Source: Thermoplasmatales archaeon E-plasma
GTDB taxonomy: Archaea > Thermoplasmatota > Thermoplasmata > Thermoplasmatales > Thermoplasmataceae
Direction of reading: 5' to 3'
DNA: 48,629 nucleotides
Assembly: GCA_000496135.1 (NCBI GenBank)
Contig: KI542677.1
Span: forward strand, 1-48,629
Under the pieces are notes generated by a model, which had not been told where the DNA came from, ran no database searches, and saw only the letters and a program-made list of their open reading frames with translations. Made by a program: the position numbers and the translations under genes. Positions 1-9,480 of this stretch are shown piece after piece (within the stretch, counting starts at the first letter, position 1; the number at the start of each line of letters is the position of its first letter).

Positions 1-2550
1 GTTGCAGTAGACCCGCAGATGATCGGTTACGTTTACGAGTCCTTAGCCAATGTTGCAGAAGAGATATATGATAGGAATGACCTTGGAATCTTCTATACTC
101 CTAGAGTCGAAGTAGATTTCATGTGCAGAAGAAGTCTGGTTGAATACCTATCAAAGAACCTATCTGAAATCCCAAAGGAGAAATTTTACCATTTAATCTT
201 TGACCCAATAGAAGAGAGAGACAAAGTGGAAAGTTGGTTTTCCAAAGGTGATTTGTGGAGGAAAGTAGAGGATACTCTAGACAACTTATCTGTGGTTGAC
301 CCCGCCTGTGGTTCGGGTGCATTCCTTGTAGGGATGCTGAACGTTGTAACGGAACTTTACAAGATGGTTTACAAACATATAGGAGGAAGTCTGGACGACT
401 TTAAAATAAAGAACAGAGTCATACAATACTCTCTCTATGGTGTAGATGTGATGCCCTGGGCAATACACGCTGCTGAATTGAGACTTTGGCTGCAACTTAC
501 CGTGGAGACAGATTTCAAAAAGGATGAATTAAGACAGCATCCTCTCCTCCCAAACCTAAATCTTAACCTCAGAGTTGGAGATTCCCTTGTTCAGGAAATC
601 GGTGGAGTAAGTTTCAATCTAAGGACGAATAATTTGAAGCCTCACCTGAAAAGAAAACTCGAAGACCTAAAGCAGGAAAAGAGAAAATATTTCGAAAACT
701 CTTCAACTGCGAAGTTCAAAACGCCCGAAGAGGTCAACGAGGAAGAAATTAGACTTTTTGAAAAGATTATAGATGAAAGAGTTGAAAGCCTTGAAGCGGA
801 GATCCAAGTTTTGGAAAAGAACGTAAAAATGGCTAAATCTCAGGTCACATTAGCCGGAGAAAATATAACAGATGAAAAGAGGGTCGAGGAAAACGAGGAA
901 AAAATCGAAATTAACAATAAAGAAATTGAGAAATTGAAGAGCGTAAAAGAGCGCCTAAAAGACCCGGAAAAGAAGCCTTTTGTTTGGGACATTGATTTTG
1001 CAGAAATATTTGCTGAAACGAAAGGCTTTGATATAGTGATCGGAAATCCACCTTATGTTAATTACAAGAAAATATCCCCTCCAAACAAAGAAAAGGAAGA
1101 AATAACAGAAGAGGATAAGACTGAATATAAAGATAAATTAATCCAAGTACTCAAAACAAGATTTAATCTAATAGGAAATTTGGATAGAACTAACGATTAT
1201 TATATATATTTTTACTTCCACGGATTGAGTCTTCTAAACAAAAACGGCACCTTCTGTTTTATAACCTCAAATGCTTGGCTAGATGTTGATTATGGCAAAA
1301 ACCTCCAGGAATTTTTGGTCAAATATGTTCCTATCATTGCAATATACGACAATCCAATAAAGGCTTTTACCCACGCCGATGTAAATACTATCATAGCTTT
1401 ATTTGGGTCTCCTGAAGTTAAGCAGAGAAGTCTAAATGATTGGACTTCTGGGATGAATGGAGGTAATGAGATAATATGGCCTCGGATCAAGAATTTAGCT
1501 AAGTTCGTTATGTTCAAAAAACCATTTGAAGAAGCCATATCTACTCAAAATCTCATTGCTCTTGAAAATATAAAACAAAAAACCGAAGGGAAGAATATTA
1601 CTGAGTTAGTTAACAATGTAGTTAATGAAAATGATTATAGAGTATTTCCAATAGTACAAGAAGATTTGCTTGAAGATGGCTGGGAATACCCGGATAGATA
1701 CAGTGGGAAAAGATTCGGTACTGGTACCTATGGAGGTAATAAATGGGGCGGTAGATTTTTACGGGCACCAGATATTTATTACGCTTTAATAACCAAAGGT
1801 CAACACACATTTGTGAAATTGGGAAGTATGGCCTTTATAAGAACTGGTGTCAAGGAAGGTGGCTATAGTGATTATATCCGCCCAAAGTCAAAAATTAAAG
1901 AAGAAGACGTTGACAAGTACCTTCCGATCCTAAAAAATGTGAAAGAGCATAATCATATATTGATAACTACAAGTGACTCTTTCATAGTAAAAGATATAAA
2001 TAAATTCAAAAAAGTGATTGAAAACAGAAGATCTCCAATATTATGGCTTGCGGGTCGTGGTTCTACTCATAAATGCTATTTCAATCCTAATAAATTTTCG
2101 TTTAGTGGAAACTTTATCGGAATAGAACCAAACATCCGTGAAATCACGGAATCTTTAACCGGATATTTAAATTCAACTATTTGCATTCTAATTTCAGAAG
2201 TTGAGGGGCGAAGTAAGGGCATCGGTGGTTCTGCTGCCGTGTTTAGTAAAACTGATTTGAAAAGCCTTGAAGTGTTTGAGGAGAAAAAATTGACAAAAGA
2301 ATTCTCTAGTTGCTTCGATAAGATTAAAATAAGAGAGATGAAAACAATTTTCGAGGAGTGTGGTATGGATCCGAACAAGCCAATTCGGGAGCAAGAACCA
2401 AAACCTCTTCCTGATAGAGCAGAACTTGACAATATCATCTTCAATGAACTTGGTTTAACTCAGGATGAGAGGAAAGAGGTATACTGGTCAGTTTGTGAGC
2501 TCGTTAAACAGAGGATCGACAAGGCGAAAAGCTTGAAAGGTGAAAAATAA
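1..2550 (+). CDS. Eco57I-like N6-adenine DNA methyltransferase with specificity region (5' end missing)
   Basis: This gene modifies DNA by adenine-N6 methylation, as expected for a restriction-modification or related defence system. The reading frame is open from base 1, before the first ATG at 19, so the N-terminus lies outside the window. Motif I (DPACGSGAFL, about residue 95 counted from the ATG at 19) and catalytic motif IV (NPPY, about residue 342) are present. A charged, coiled-coil-like insert (about 205-325) separates them. The C-terminal half (about 560-790) resembles a target-recognition domain. The stop overlaps the next start (TAATG), so the gene is translationally coupled to the metallopeptidase gene downstream. 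Neighbours suggest a DISARM-like or type I/IIG-like locus. The methylase assignment is firm; the system type is inference. Confidence 0.9.
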   Translation, partial: VAVDPQMIGYVYESLANVAEEIYDRNDLGIFYTPRVEVDFMCRRSLVEYLSKNLSEIPKEKFYHLIFDPIEERDKVESWFSKGDLWRKVEDTLDNLSVVDPACGSGAFLVGMLNVVTELYKMVYKHIGGSLDDFKIKNRVIQYSLYGVDVMPWAIHAAELRLWLQLTVETDFKKDELRQHPLLPNLNLNLRVGDSLVQEIGGVSFNLRTNNLKPHLKRKLEDLKQEKRKYFENSSTAKFKTPEEVNEEEIRLFEKIIDERVESLEAEIQVLEKNVKMAKSQVTLAGENITDEKRVEENEEKIEINNKEIEKLKSVKERLKDPEKKPFVWDIDFAEIFAETKGFDIVIGNPPYVNYKKISPPNKEKEEITEEDKTEYKDKLIQVLKTRFNLIGNLDRTNDYYIYFYFHGLSLLNKNGTFCFITSNAWLDVDYGKNLQEFLVKYVPIIAIYDNPIKAFTHADVNTIIALFGSPEVKQRSLNDWTSGMNGGNEIIWPRIKNLAKFVMFKKPFEEAISTQNLIALENIKQKTEGKNITELVNNVVNENDYRVFPIVQEDLLEDGWEYPDRYSGKRFGTGTYGGNKWGGRFLRAPDIYYALITKGQHTFVKLGSMAFIRTGVKEGGYSDYIRPKSKIKEEDVDKYLPILKNVKEHNHILITTSDSFIVKDINKFKKVIENRRSPILWLAGRGSTHKCYFNPNKFSFSGNFIGIEPNIREITESLTGYLNSTICILISEVEGRSKGIGGSAAVFSKTDLKSLEVFEEKKLTKEFSSCFDKIKIREMKTIFEECGMDPNKPIREQEPKPLPDRAELDNIIFNELGLTQDERKEVYWSVCELVKQRIDKAKSLKGEK

Positions 2551-3698
2551 TGAAATCCATGACCGTGGAAGTAAACCCGGAAGTTATTAAGTGGCTCAGG
2601 GAAAGCTCTGGTTGGAGGATAGAGGAAGTAAGCAAGAGATTAGGAACTAGTTCTGAGACAGTATTAGATTTTGAAGCAGGAAAAAGGTCACCCACCTTAA
2701 CGCAACTAAGTGAAATGTCTAAATCATTTAAACGACCCATAGCCTCATTCTTTTTGCCCAAGCCTAAACAAGATAAACCTTTACCAAAGGATTACAGATT
2801 TATCCCGAATAAAACAGGTATTTTCGATAAAAAAACCATTCTGGCAATAAGAAGGTCGCGAAGCCTTCAGAGTATAAGCAGAGATCTTTCCGTCAACATA
2901 AGATACGAAACAGAAACAAAGGCTGAAAAGGCTAAATTATCGGAAGATCCCGATTCGATCGCAAGAAAATATAGAGAATTGTTCAGCCTGAGCTCTGAAA
3001 AACAGAGGAAATTCAAAGATGCTTACAAATTGTTTGGTTATTTGAGAGATGTCCTTGAAGATTCAAACGTTCTGGTCTTCCAGTTCTCCATGCCTATCGA
3101 AGATGCAAGGGGCTTTGCATTAGCAGACGAATCCCCATCCATTGTTGTAATTAATTCAAAAGACAGTATAGAAGCAAGGCTGTTTACCCTAATGCATGAA
3201 TTCGGGCACATTCTTCTTGGTGAAACAGTAATAGATATTCCTGACGAATCTCTGGTAAATAGGGACAGCATAGAAAGGTGGTGTAATACATTTTCGGCAT
3301 CGTTTTTACTGCCGAAGCAATCAGCTGAGGAGTTATTTAAAGAATATCAAGGCAGATTAGTGGAAACTGAAACTCTAAACTCTTTGTCCAGAAAATATAA
3401 AGTCAGCAAGGCTGTGCTTTTGGTTAAGATGCTGGAACTGAATTATATTTCAAGGCAGGAATTCGATAATGTACTGGCGAGATATGTGCCAAAGGAGGGT
3501 GAGAAGAAGACCAAGGAGAAAAAGAAGAAGATAGGGGTAACCTCAGATCAGAGATGCCTCTCGGAGATGGGCAACAAGTTCGTCTCTTTGGTAGCTAACA
3601 ATTTCGATAAAGATTTCATAACATACAGTGATGCCCTGAGTTATTTGTCAATCAAATCAAAGAACTTTGATAAGGTTCTGGTGAAAGCGAGAAAATGA
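2550..3698 (+). CDS. XRE-family HTH protein with ImmA/IrrE-type metallopeptidase domain
   Basis: The protein is predicted to be a DNA-binding regulator or antitoxin with a zinc-peptidase-like domain, of the COG2856-Xre type. An N-terminal helix-turn-helix (about residues 8-65) is followed by the metallopeptidase motif HEFGH at about residue 216. The C-terminal 100 residues are basic and carry a Lys-rich linker near residue 320. Such proteins act as phage-type regulators or as antitoxins of PIN-like toxins in other systems. Here the stop overlaps the start of the DUF4411 gene by 4 nt (ATGA), which fits a toxin-antitoxin pair embedded in a defence operon. The ATG start overlaps the methylase stop by one base. 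Peptidase activity is inferred only from the motif. Confidence 0.85.
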   Translation: MKSMTVEVNPEVIKWLRESSGWRIEEVSKRLGTSSETVLDFEAGKRSPTLTQLSEMSKSFKRPIASFFLPKPKQDKPLPKDYRFIPNKTGIFDKKTILAIRRSRSLQSISRDLSVNIRYETETKAEKAKLSEDPDSIARKYRELFSLSSEKQRKFKDAYKLFGYLRDVLEDSNVLVFQFSMPIEDARGFALADESPSIVVINSKDSIEARLFTLMHEFGHILLGETVIDIPDESLVNRDSIERWCNTFSASFLLPKQSAEELFKEYQGRLVETETLNSLSRKYKVSKAVLLVKMLELNYISRQEFDNVLARYVPKEGEKKTKEKKKKIGVTSDQRCLSEMGNKFVSLVANNFDKDFITYSDALSYLSIKSKNFDKVLVKARK

Positions 3699-4186
3699 CC
3701 TCAAATATCTATATTATGGATTCTTCTTCGCTGATTGAGCTGAACAGGCACAATCCGATTGATGTATTTCCCAGTGTATGGAAGAATATGGAATCCTTGA
3801 TCAGTAAAGGTCTTCTGGTAGCCCCTACAGAGGTACTTTACGAAATAACGGAAAGAGATGATCAGCTGGCAAAATGGGCCAAAACACAAACCAGCTTTTT
3901 TCGTGCACCCACACAGAAACAGATTGAAATTCTGAAGGGCATATTAAAAGCATATCCATCAATGGTAAGGGAAGACAGGAAATTTGATGCGGATCCATGG
4001 GTTATTGCTTTAGCCATAGAGATGACAACGAATTCCCAGCAAACACTGACTCCAATAAAGAGGATAGTGGTTACAGAAGAAAAACTGAGAGGGGAAAAAA
4101 TCAGAATCCCTTACGTTTGCCAGAAATACAACATAGATTCAATCGACATTATAGAAATGTTCAGGATAGAGGGATGGAAATTTTAG
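3695..4186 (+). CDS. DUF4411-type PIN-like protein, probable toxin
   Basis: This 163-aa protein starts with an IYIMDSSSLIEL segment, the first acidic strand typical of PIN-like nucleases. A second acidic cluster occurs at FDADPWVIALA (about residue 95), and ITERDD and VVTEEK segments supply further acidic residues. The pattern matches the DUF4411 family, which commonly sits next to XRE/ImmA proteins. The likely role is an RNase toxin neutralised by the preceding protein. It overlaps that gene by 4 nt and lies 9 nt before the helicase start. Ribonuclease activity is inferred from the family, not shown. Confidence 0.8.
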   Translation: MTSNIYIMDSSSLIELNRHNPIDVFPSVWKNMESLISKGLLVAPTEVLYEITERDDQLAKWAKTQTSFFRAPTQKQIEILKGILKAYPSMVREDRKFDADPWVIALAIEMTTNSQQTLTPIKRIVVTEEKLRGEKIRIPYVCQKYNIDSIDIIEMFRIEGWKF

Positions 4187-4195
4187 GGTGATAAT

Positions 4196-7100
4196 GTGCC
4201 ACTACAAAAAGAGATAATTGATAATAGCGAAGGAAACAAGTTGGTCAGCTTTCTAAACAGCACTTTGAAAGAGAATGCCAATACGAATCTCGATATAGCA
4301 ACTGCATTCTTCAATATAGAAGCTTTTGCAATGATTAAGGACAACCTGCACGGGTTTACGAGATTCAGGCTTCTGCTCGGCAAGACTCCGGAAATCCAGA
4401 ATGAAAAAACCCTTGGTGATGTTCTTTTAGAAGAGATCCGGAAAGAAGTTGAAGGGTTTGACTTAACCAGGGAAGCAGATTCCACCGTGAGACTGTTCAT
4501 CAAGTTCCTGGGAAGAGAAAACGTCGAAGTAAGGCTGTTCGAGAAATTCCTTCATGGAAAAGCGTACATCTTTGATGACAGAATCGTAATAGGGTCATCG
4601 AACTTTACCGCAGCGGGATTGACAAGATATGGTGAGCTGAACACGTGGCAGCAGCAGTCCCAGGCAGTCTACACAAGAAAGGAATGGTTTGAGAAGTTCT
4701 GGTCAGAATCGGTGGATTTCAAGGATGACTTAATCAGACTTCTGGAAGATTCAAGGTTTGGTAGCAAAGAATACTCTCCTTATGAGATCTATATCAAATC
4801 GTTGTATGAGCTCCAAAAGGATGATATCAAAGAAGAACAGAAAGGAGAAAAGGATAAGCCAAGAGGATTGCCGGAAACCAAGGTTAACCTTGCCCAATTC
4901 CAGGAGGATGCAATTGCCAGAATATGGACAAGAATGAAGAAATATGGTGGCTGTATAGTTGCAGATTCAGTGGGATTGGGAAAGACATGGATTGCAAAAA
5001 AGATTCTTGAACAGATAGGATACTATGAGAGAAAGAATATTCTGGTCGTCTGCCCCGCTCAATTAAGAGAAATGTGGCGATCCGAATTAAAAAAGATTGA
5101 CACCAAGGAAAACATTCTTTCACAGGAAGACCTCGCTTCTGAATCTTATCTGCGAAAAGGCGAAGAGAACTCTGGGTGGAAGGATGGATAACGTTGAACT
5201 GATTGTTGTGGATGAAAGCCACAATTTCAGGAATCCATTGTCGAATAGGTGGGAAAATTTCTTTTCTTTGGTTCACGACAACATTTCAGAAACGGGAAAG
5301 AAACCTTACATCCTGTTCCTGACCGCAACGCCCATAAACAACACCCCATGGGACCTGTACTGGCAGATCATGCTCCTTGTTTTGATGGATAGATCAGCAT
5401 TTATCAAGGAAAACATACCCGCATCTGTTTAAATTCTTCAAGGAAGCAAAAGGGACCCCTTCAATGCTGAACGATTTGCTGAACGAGATTTCCATAAGGA
5501 GAACAAGAGATTACATCATTGAGAATTACCCTGAACCGTTCATCATTCGGGAGCTGCCGAACGGAGAGATAGAGGAGCAAAAAGTAACATTTCCAAAGAG
5601 AATTCTGGAGAATGTCAACTACAAGCTAGACAGCGCCTACAAGGGAATGTACAAGGAGATTTCAGACACGATTACAGAGAAACTGAAGATGGCATACTAT
5701 AAGATTCTGGAATACAGGAGGGAACCCCTCAAAACAGAGGAGGAAAAACTCACTCTGGGTAGAATGGTTGCCATAGGCGGTATATTCAGGACCATACTTC
5801 TCAAAAGGTTAGAGAGCAGCGTTGATTCCTTCAGGAAGAGTATCTCAAATCATATAAGATTCCTGGAGAAATTGAAGGTCTATCTAAAATCAGGAAAGCT
5901 CTTAACGAAGAAGAGTTATTTGAAGTACCTCCTCAATGTTTACGATGAGCTGGAAGATGGAGATCTTAGAGATGTCTTGGACGACTTCAGAATTGATGAA
6001 TACAGGACTGATGATCTGTTTAAGGACATCGATATAGACATCTCCCTACTCAGTGGTATTTTGGAAAAAGTGAACAGGATCAAACCGGAAGACGATTCTA
6101 AACTAAACGTTCTCAAGGAGAAACTCCTGGATCTCTCAAAGGGCGGTCAAATCGTTCTATTCACATATTACGCGGACACACTGAACTATATCTACAGCGA
6201 GATAATGAAAGATGGGCGATTTTCGAAACTTAAGATAGAAGCAATATCAAGTTCCGGCATGACAAGTAAGAGTCCACAGGAAAGAGAGACTATCATTAAA
6301 CGATTCTTCGAGAAAGGAGTCGATATCATTCTCAGCACAGACGTACTGTCAGAAGGGCAGAACCTACAAACAGCTAAATTCCTTATCAATTATGACCTGC
6401 ACTGGAACCCCACCAGGATGATCCAGAGAGCAGGGAGGATAGACAGAATTGGATCTCCATATAAAGAAATATACGTCTATAATTTTTTCCCGGAAGATGA
6501 GCTTGAAGAACTCCTAAAGCTCGTAGAAATACTGCAAAATAAGATAATTGGTATTGACGAAGCCGTAGGCCTAGACCAGACCATACTTGGCGAGGAAATA
6601 CATCCCAAGGTATTTGGAATTATCAGAAGAATCAAGGGAAAGGATGAGAAGGTATTTACAGAATTAGAGAAGGATATATTTGGTGGGGGAGAGGTATTCT
6701 ACCAACCTCTGAAAGATTTCCTCAAGAATAAGGGAGTTGAGGAACTCGAAAAAATACCGAATGGCGTATTCAGCGGATTGAAAAAAGACAAGCCATCAGG
6801 AATATTCTTCTACTACAAATTCGGAGACGATTTCCACTTTTGGTATCTATACGATCTGAAATCTGGTACAATGCTTACAAGAAAGACCGAGATTCTAGAC
6901 TTTATAAAATGCAAACCAGACGAAATACGGATAATTCCGGACTTTTTCGAGCGGGTTTATGATGCCAACAAATATGTTCTGGAGGACATAGAGAGAATGT
7001 ATAAGGAAATCGAGTTGAGTCACACCCAGGATTCGCAATTGAAAGAACTTAACAGGTCAAAAAGCACTAAATTTATCAAGAAGATGATTGATGAAATTGA

Positions 7101-7380
7101 GTTACAAATAACTGATTATCTGAATGAATACCCCAATGATACTTCGGCGGAGCAGGTGTGGGAACCCATCAAGACAAAGCTCCTTTCCCTGCCGCCAACC
7201 AAGAAAAGACTTCAGGAACTTAGAAAAATATGGAGAGAGTATAAAAAGAACAACGATTGGAAAAGAATGACCACGGAACTCGGAGGATTCTTGACCGAAA
7301 AGGGAATATTTAAGAAGGCGGTAGTGGAGCCCTTTGACTTGTCAAAGCTGAAGTTGATTGCGATGGACTTCATTTCATAA
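4196..7380 (+). pseudogene. PLD nuclease-SNF2 helicase fusion, interrupted by two frameshifts
   Basis: Read across three frames, this is one protein of about 1,060 residues. An N-terminal phospholipase-D-like domain has an HKD motif (HGKAYIFDD with GSSNF, near base 4555-4600). A SNF2-type helicase follows: motif I (DSVGLGKTW, about 4965), DESH (about 5212), LTATP (about 5320) and QRAGRIDRIG (about 6425). The frame moves by +1 near 5150-5160 and by +1 again near 5405-5430, both beside short A or C runs. Single extra bases would explain both, so sequencing error, recent inactivation or phase variation are all possible. The start is a GTG at 4196 behind a GGTGA ribosome site. It is probably the restriction arm partnering the upstream methylase. 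Confidence 0.85.
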
Positions 7381-7394
7381 TTATGCAAACCCGG

Positions 7395-7415
7395 TGCAAC
7401 ACATCCGGTGTTGCA
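7395..7415. terminator. Hairpin between convergent genes
   Basis: A perfect 8-bp inverted repeat (TGCAACAC at 7395-7402, GTGTTGCA at 7408-7415) encloses a 5-nt loop. It sits between the end of the helicase gene and the end of the minus-strand zinc-ribbon gene, so it could serve as a bidirectional 3'-end structure. Archaeal terminators mostly depend on T-runs, and no long T-run follows, so the function is uncertain. Confidence 0.4.
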
Positions 7416-7423
7416 TAGGATTT

Positions 7424-7591
7424 CTACGAACTACGAGGGATAGTGTAACTATTCTTCTCGCCAACATATGTGTTGAAACGATCGCCACATTCGGAGCACT
7501 TGTATCTTGAGACTTGGAAAACATTAAACGTCCATTCTTTGATTGGTTGACTTTTATTTTCTTTTCCACAAATTGGACACTTCATAGCCAT
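7424..7591 (-). CDS. Small zinc-ribbon protein
   Basis: This is a 55-residue product reading MAMKCPICGKENKS and then YKCSECGDRF further on. The CxxC...CxxC pairs, about 25 residues apart, form a classical zinc ribbon. Small stand-alone ribbons of this form are common in archaea and have no settled function; nucleic-acid binding is a reasonable guess. Starts are possible at 7603, 7591 or 7585; I chose 7591, but 7585 (directly MKCP) is equally likely. No strong ribosome site is visible. It lies 51 bases downstream of the orphan antitoxin gene on the same strand and could be co-transcribed with it. Confidence 0.65.
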   Translation of the reverse strand: MAMKCPICGKENKSQPIKEWTFNVFQVSRYKCSECGDRFNTYVGEKNSYTIPRSS

Positions 7592-7642
7592 GTTAGAGAC
7601 CATACTTACTTTAATTTTTCTTGATCCTTCATCCGGCGGCTG

Positions 7643-7816
7643 TTAGAGTTCCTTGAGAAAGTCCCTTACATTCCTTACTCTACCATTCTGAATGTCCTGC
7701 TCGCTTCTTTCCAGCTGATCCATAACATACTCATTCTCAAGAGTTTCAATGGTAGCCTCCAAGCTATCAAGATCGGATTTTGGTATGCTTACAAGTCTAG
7801 ATTTAGCTGTAGTCAT
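7643..7816 (-). CDS. RelB/Phd-like antitoxin without an evident toxin
   Basis: The 57-residue product begins MTTAKSRLVSIPKSDLDSLE and ends RNVRDFLKEL. The central acidic helix (ETLENEYVMDQLERSEQDI) and the terminal FLKEL-like segment are typical of small type II antitoxins of the RelB group. No toxin reading frame lies directly downstream; the next gene encodes a zinc ribbon. It may be the remnant of a lost pair or may act on a toxin elsewhere in the island, for example the RelE-like protein at 8983. The assignment rests on pattern only. Confidence 0.6.
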   Translation of the reverse strand: MTTAKSRLVSIPKSDLDSLEATIETLENEYVMDQLERSEQDIQNGRVRNVRDFLKEL

Positions 7817-7858
7817 TATGCATACTCATATACTTTCAGATTTTAATACCTTTTGGTA

Positions 7859-8300
7859 GGCTTCGGCTCAAATTCACCCCGACTTTCAGCCACCCCTCTT
7901 TGAGCCTTCGCCAATTACTATGTGCCCTCAGCTCGCCTGCACGCCGAGCACAGGACCCCATGCTTCGACTCCAATCAAAATTCACCCCGTCTTGCTCACG
8001 CAATCCACCTCTCTTTTGATTTTCGTCTTGCACTCTTCTTCGAAGAGCCCTTCTTTCGCTTTGCTCTTTCAGGGTGGTGTCCTGTGCTCGCCGCTCGTGG
8101 TGTATGTGTGGTGTTTCACACCACCCACCGCTAACGCTTACACCACTCGGTCTTGCTACGCAAGACTTCCGGCTCGCTTCGGGCACATTATTCTCTCCTG
8201 CGGAGTGCAATTAGAGGGGATAGGGGAGGGGAATTTTGATCGCACAATGCCGCTTCGCTCAGTGCGGAATTACAGCAATATGAGGGGTTCTCGTATGATT
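7859..8300. other. GC-rich, hairpin-rich non-coding block
   Basis: This block is clearly richer in GC than its surroundings and shows no convincing gene on either strand. It contains several very regular hairpins: imperfect 14-nt arms at 7859-7872/7899-7912, CTCTTC-TTC-GAAGAG at 8033-8047, GTGGTGT-TTC-ACACCAC at 8108-8124 and GTCTTGC-TAC-GCAAGAC at 8150-8166. Three of these have 3-nt loops. The string AAATTCACCCCG occurs near 7870 and 7979. It could be a structured RNA, a degraded foreign element or a folded recombination substrate. I cannot choose between these. Confidence 0.5.
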
Positions 8301-8392
8301 CATGCGCTACAAATATACCAAAATGGTTAAATGCATTATACAATACTCTTACTGTTTACGTTTGAAAAACTATCTTTGTGAGGGAAGGTAAA

Positions 8393-8659
8393 ATGACTAT
8401 CTATGAAAGTGAGGTGGAAGTGGTTAACGTCGGTAGAGTGACTAGTGCTATCGATGGATCTTTAATATATCAAGTGGCTTTTGGAAAAATTAGCAAACCC
8501 GCGGATGGTGTGCCGATACCTGCAGGCAGTAAGGAAATTGCTGCTAGTACCCTCATAATGTACTTTAAGAGTGAAAAAGATGCTCCTTATAAGGTTGGAA
8601 CCAAGTGGAACTTAAGTGTTTCCGAGAGCGGTAGTATATCCCTAACACGAAAGAGATAA
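8393..8659 (+). CDS. Hypothetical small protein upstream of RelBE-like module
   Basis: I do not recognise this 88-residue protein. It starts MTIYESEVEVVNVGRVTS and looks rich in beta strands, with a basic C-terminus (SLTRKR). The ATG at 8393 is preferred over the in-frame GTG at 8378 because a GGGAAGGT ribosome site precedes it. The stop lies 2 nt before the next gene, so it is probably the first gene of a three-gene toxin-antitoxin operon. A TATA-like stretch lies near 8328-8342. It may be an accessory component of the module, but no function can be assigned. Confidence 0.7.
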   Translation: MTIYESEVEVVNVGRVTSAIDGSLIYQVAFGKISKPADGVPIPAGSKEIAASTLIMYFKSEKDAPYKVGTKWNLSVSESGSISLTRKR

Positions 8660-8661
8660 AA

Positions 8662-8967
8662 ATGGAGCCAAATATAGAACCATTTGTTATTGAGCATAAC
8701 GATCGGAGTTTTCGATCTCAACCGTTTCACTCTGAAATGAATGTAATGGTAGAGAAGTTTCTTGACACCCTCCTTTATTCACCGGGCATACAACCTTCTA
8801 TTGGTAGAGAAAATAATCTGTTTATGTCTGAGATGGAAGATCCTGACGACCCAGATTTCTTGAGTGGTGTGGAACTGGCTGAGATAGAAGAAAGCTTAAA
8901 GGATTATTCTGAAGGAAGATTTAAGCGTGGTTCTATAGATGACCTTCTTAAAGACCTAAGAGATTAA
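8662..8967 (+). CDS. RelB-like antitoxin
   Basis: A 101-residue acidic protein whose C-terminal part, EESLKDYSEGRFKRGSIDDL, matches the common toxin-binding helix pattern of RelB-type antitoxins. The N-terminal 70 residues are not a recognisable DNA-binding fold. It precedes a RelE-like toxin by 15 nt and follows the hypothetical protein by 2 nt, which supports co-transcription. The role as neutralising partner is inferred from the C-terminus and the neighbour. Confidence 0.7.
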   Translation: MEPNIEPFVIEHNDRSFRSQPFHSEMNVMVEKFLDTLLYSPGIQPSIGRENNLFMSEMEDPDDPDFLSGVELAEIEESLKDYSEGRFKRGSIDDLLKDLRD

Positions 8968-8982
8968 ACTTGGGGCGTTTTT

Positions 8983-9267
8983 GTGGAGAATTGGACATTC
9001 GATTGGAGTAATACGTTTAAGAAACTATATAAAAACAAAGATAATTCAGTCAAACCAAAAGTCGATGAGAAGTTGAAGGAATTAGCCACAAGTGACCCCT
9101 TCAAATTCGGTAAAAGAAAAAAAGGTCTTAAGTACTCTAATAATGCCTACGCCGTCAAAGTAGACAAATCCAATAGAATTGTTTATGAGCCCTTGATACA
9201 GGATGGTCAGAAAATAATTAGGCTACTAAAGGTATGCGACCATAAAACTGTGTATGGTCGTGATTGA
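8983..9267 (+). CDS. RelE/ParE-superfamily toxin
   Basis: The 94-residue basic protein shows the RelE-like layout: an N-terminal helix (FKKLYKNKDNSVKPKVDEKL), a KFGKRKKGLKYS turn, then strands ending RIVYEPL and IIRLLKVCDHKTVY. RelE-type toxins cleave mRNA on the ribosome, while ParE-type toxins act on gyrase; the sequence alone does not decide between them. The best start is the GTG at 8983 (GTGGAGAATTGG). The preceding gene encodes an antitoxin-like protein. The family call is solid and the target is unknown. Confidence 0.8.
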   Translation: MENWTFDWSNTFKKLYKNKDNSVKPKVDEKLKELATSDPFKFGKRKKGLKYSNNAYAVKVDKSNRIVYEPLIQDGQKIIRLLKVCDHKTVYGRD

Positions 9268-9275
9268 GTTTTAGT

Positions 9276-9315
9276 ATTCCCTTAAAACATTAAGCAAATC
9301 CCGACCGATCCACTC
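9276..9315 (+). repeat. Intergenic direct repeat copy A
   Basis: A 40-bp unit starting ATTCCCTTAAAACA and ending CGATCCACTC. It matches the copy at 10230-10269 in 36 of 40 positions and in the same orientation. Together the two copies bracket the VapBC module at 9481-10171. Related but more diverged units occur at 13231 and 14195. Confidence 0.85.
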
Positions 9316-9480
9316 TTAATTTTCCTGATTCCGCAATCAAAAATAACGATGAATTCTTGCTTCAAATTTTCAGGAGGAATTTCTTGCATTCTAATTGCTG
9401 GCACACTGAGCCTGCATTCAATGCTCGAGGTGATGGCTTGCAGGTAAATAATCATATACCAAAATACCATTCTTATTAAC

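Noticed and set aside
7836-8330. Long open frames on both strands in the GC-rich block
   Set aside because: They overlap each other, have odd composition (Ser, Cys, His and Arg runs), no ribosome sites and no family pattern. They are open because GC-rich DNA has few stops.
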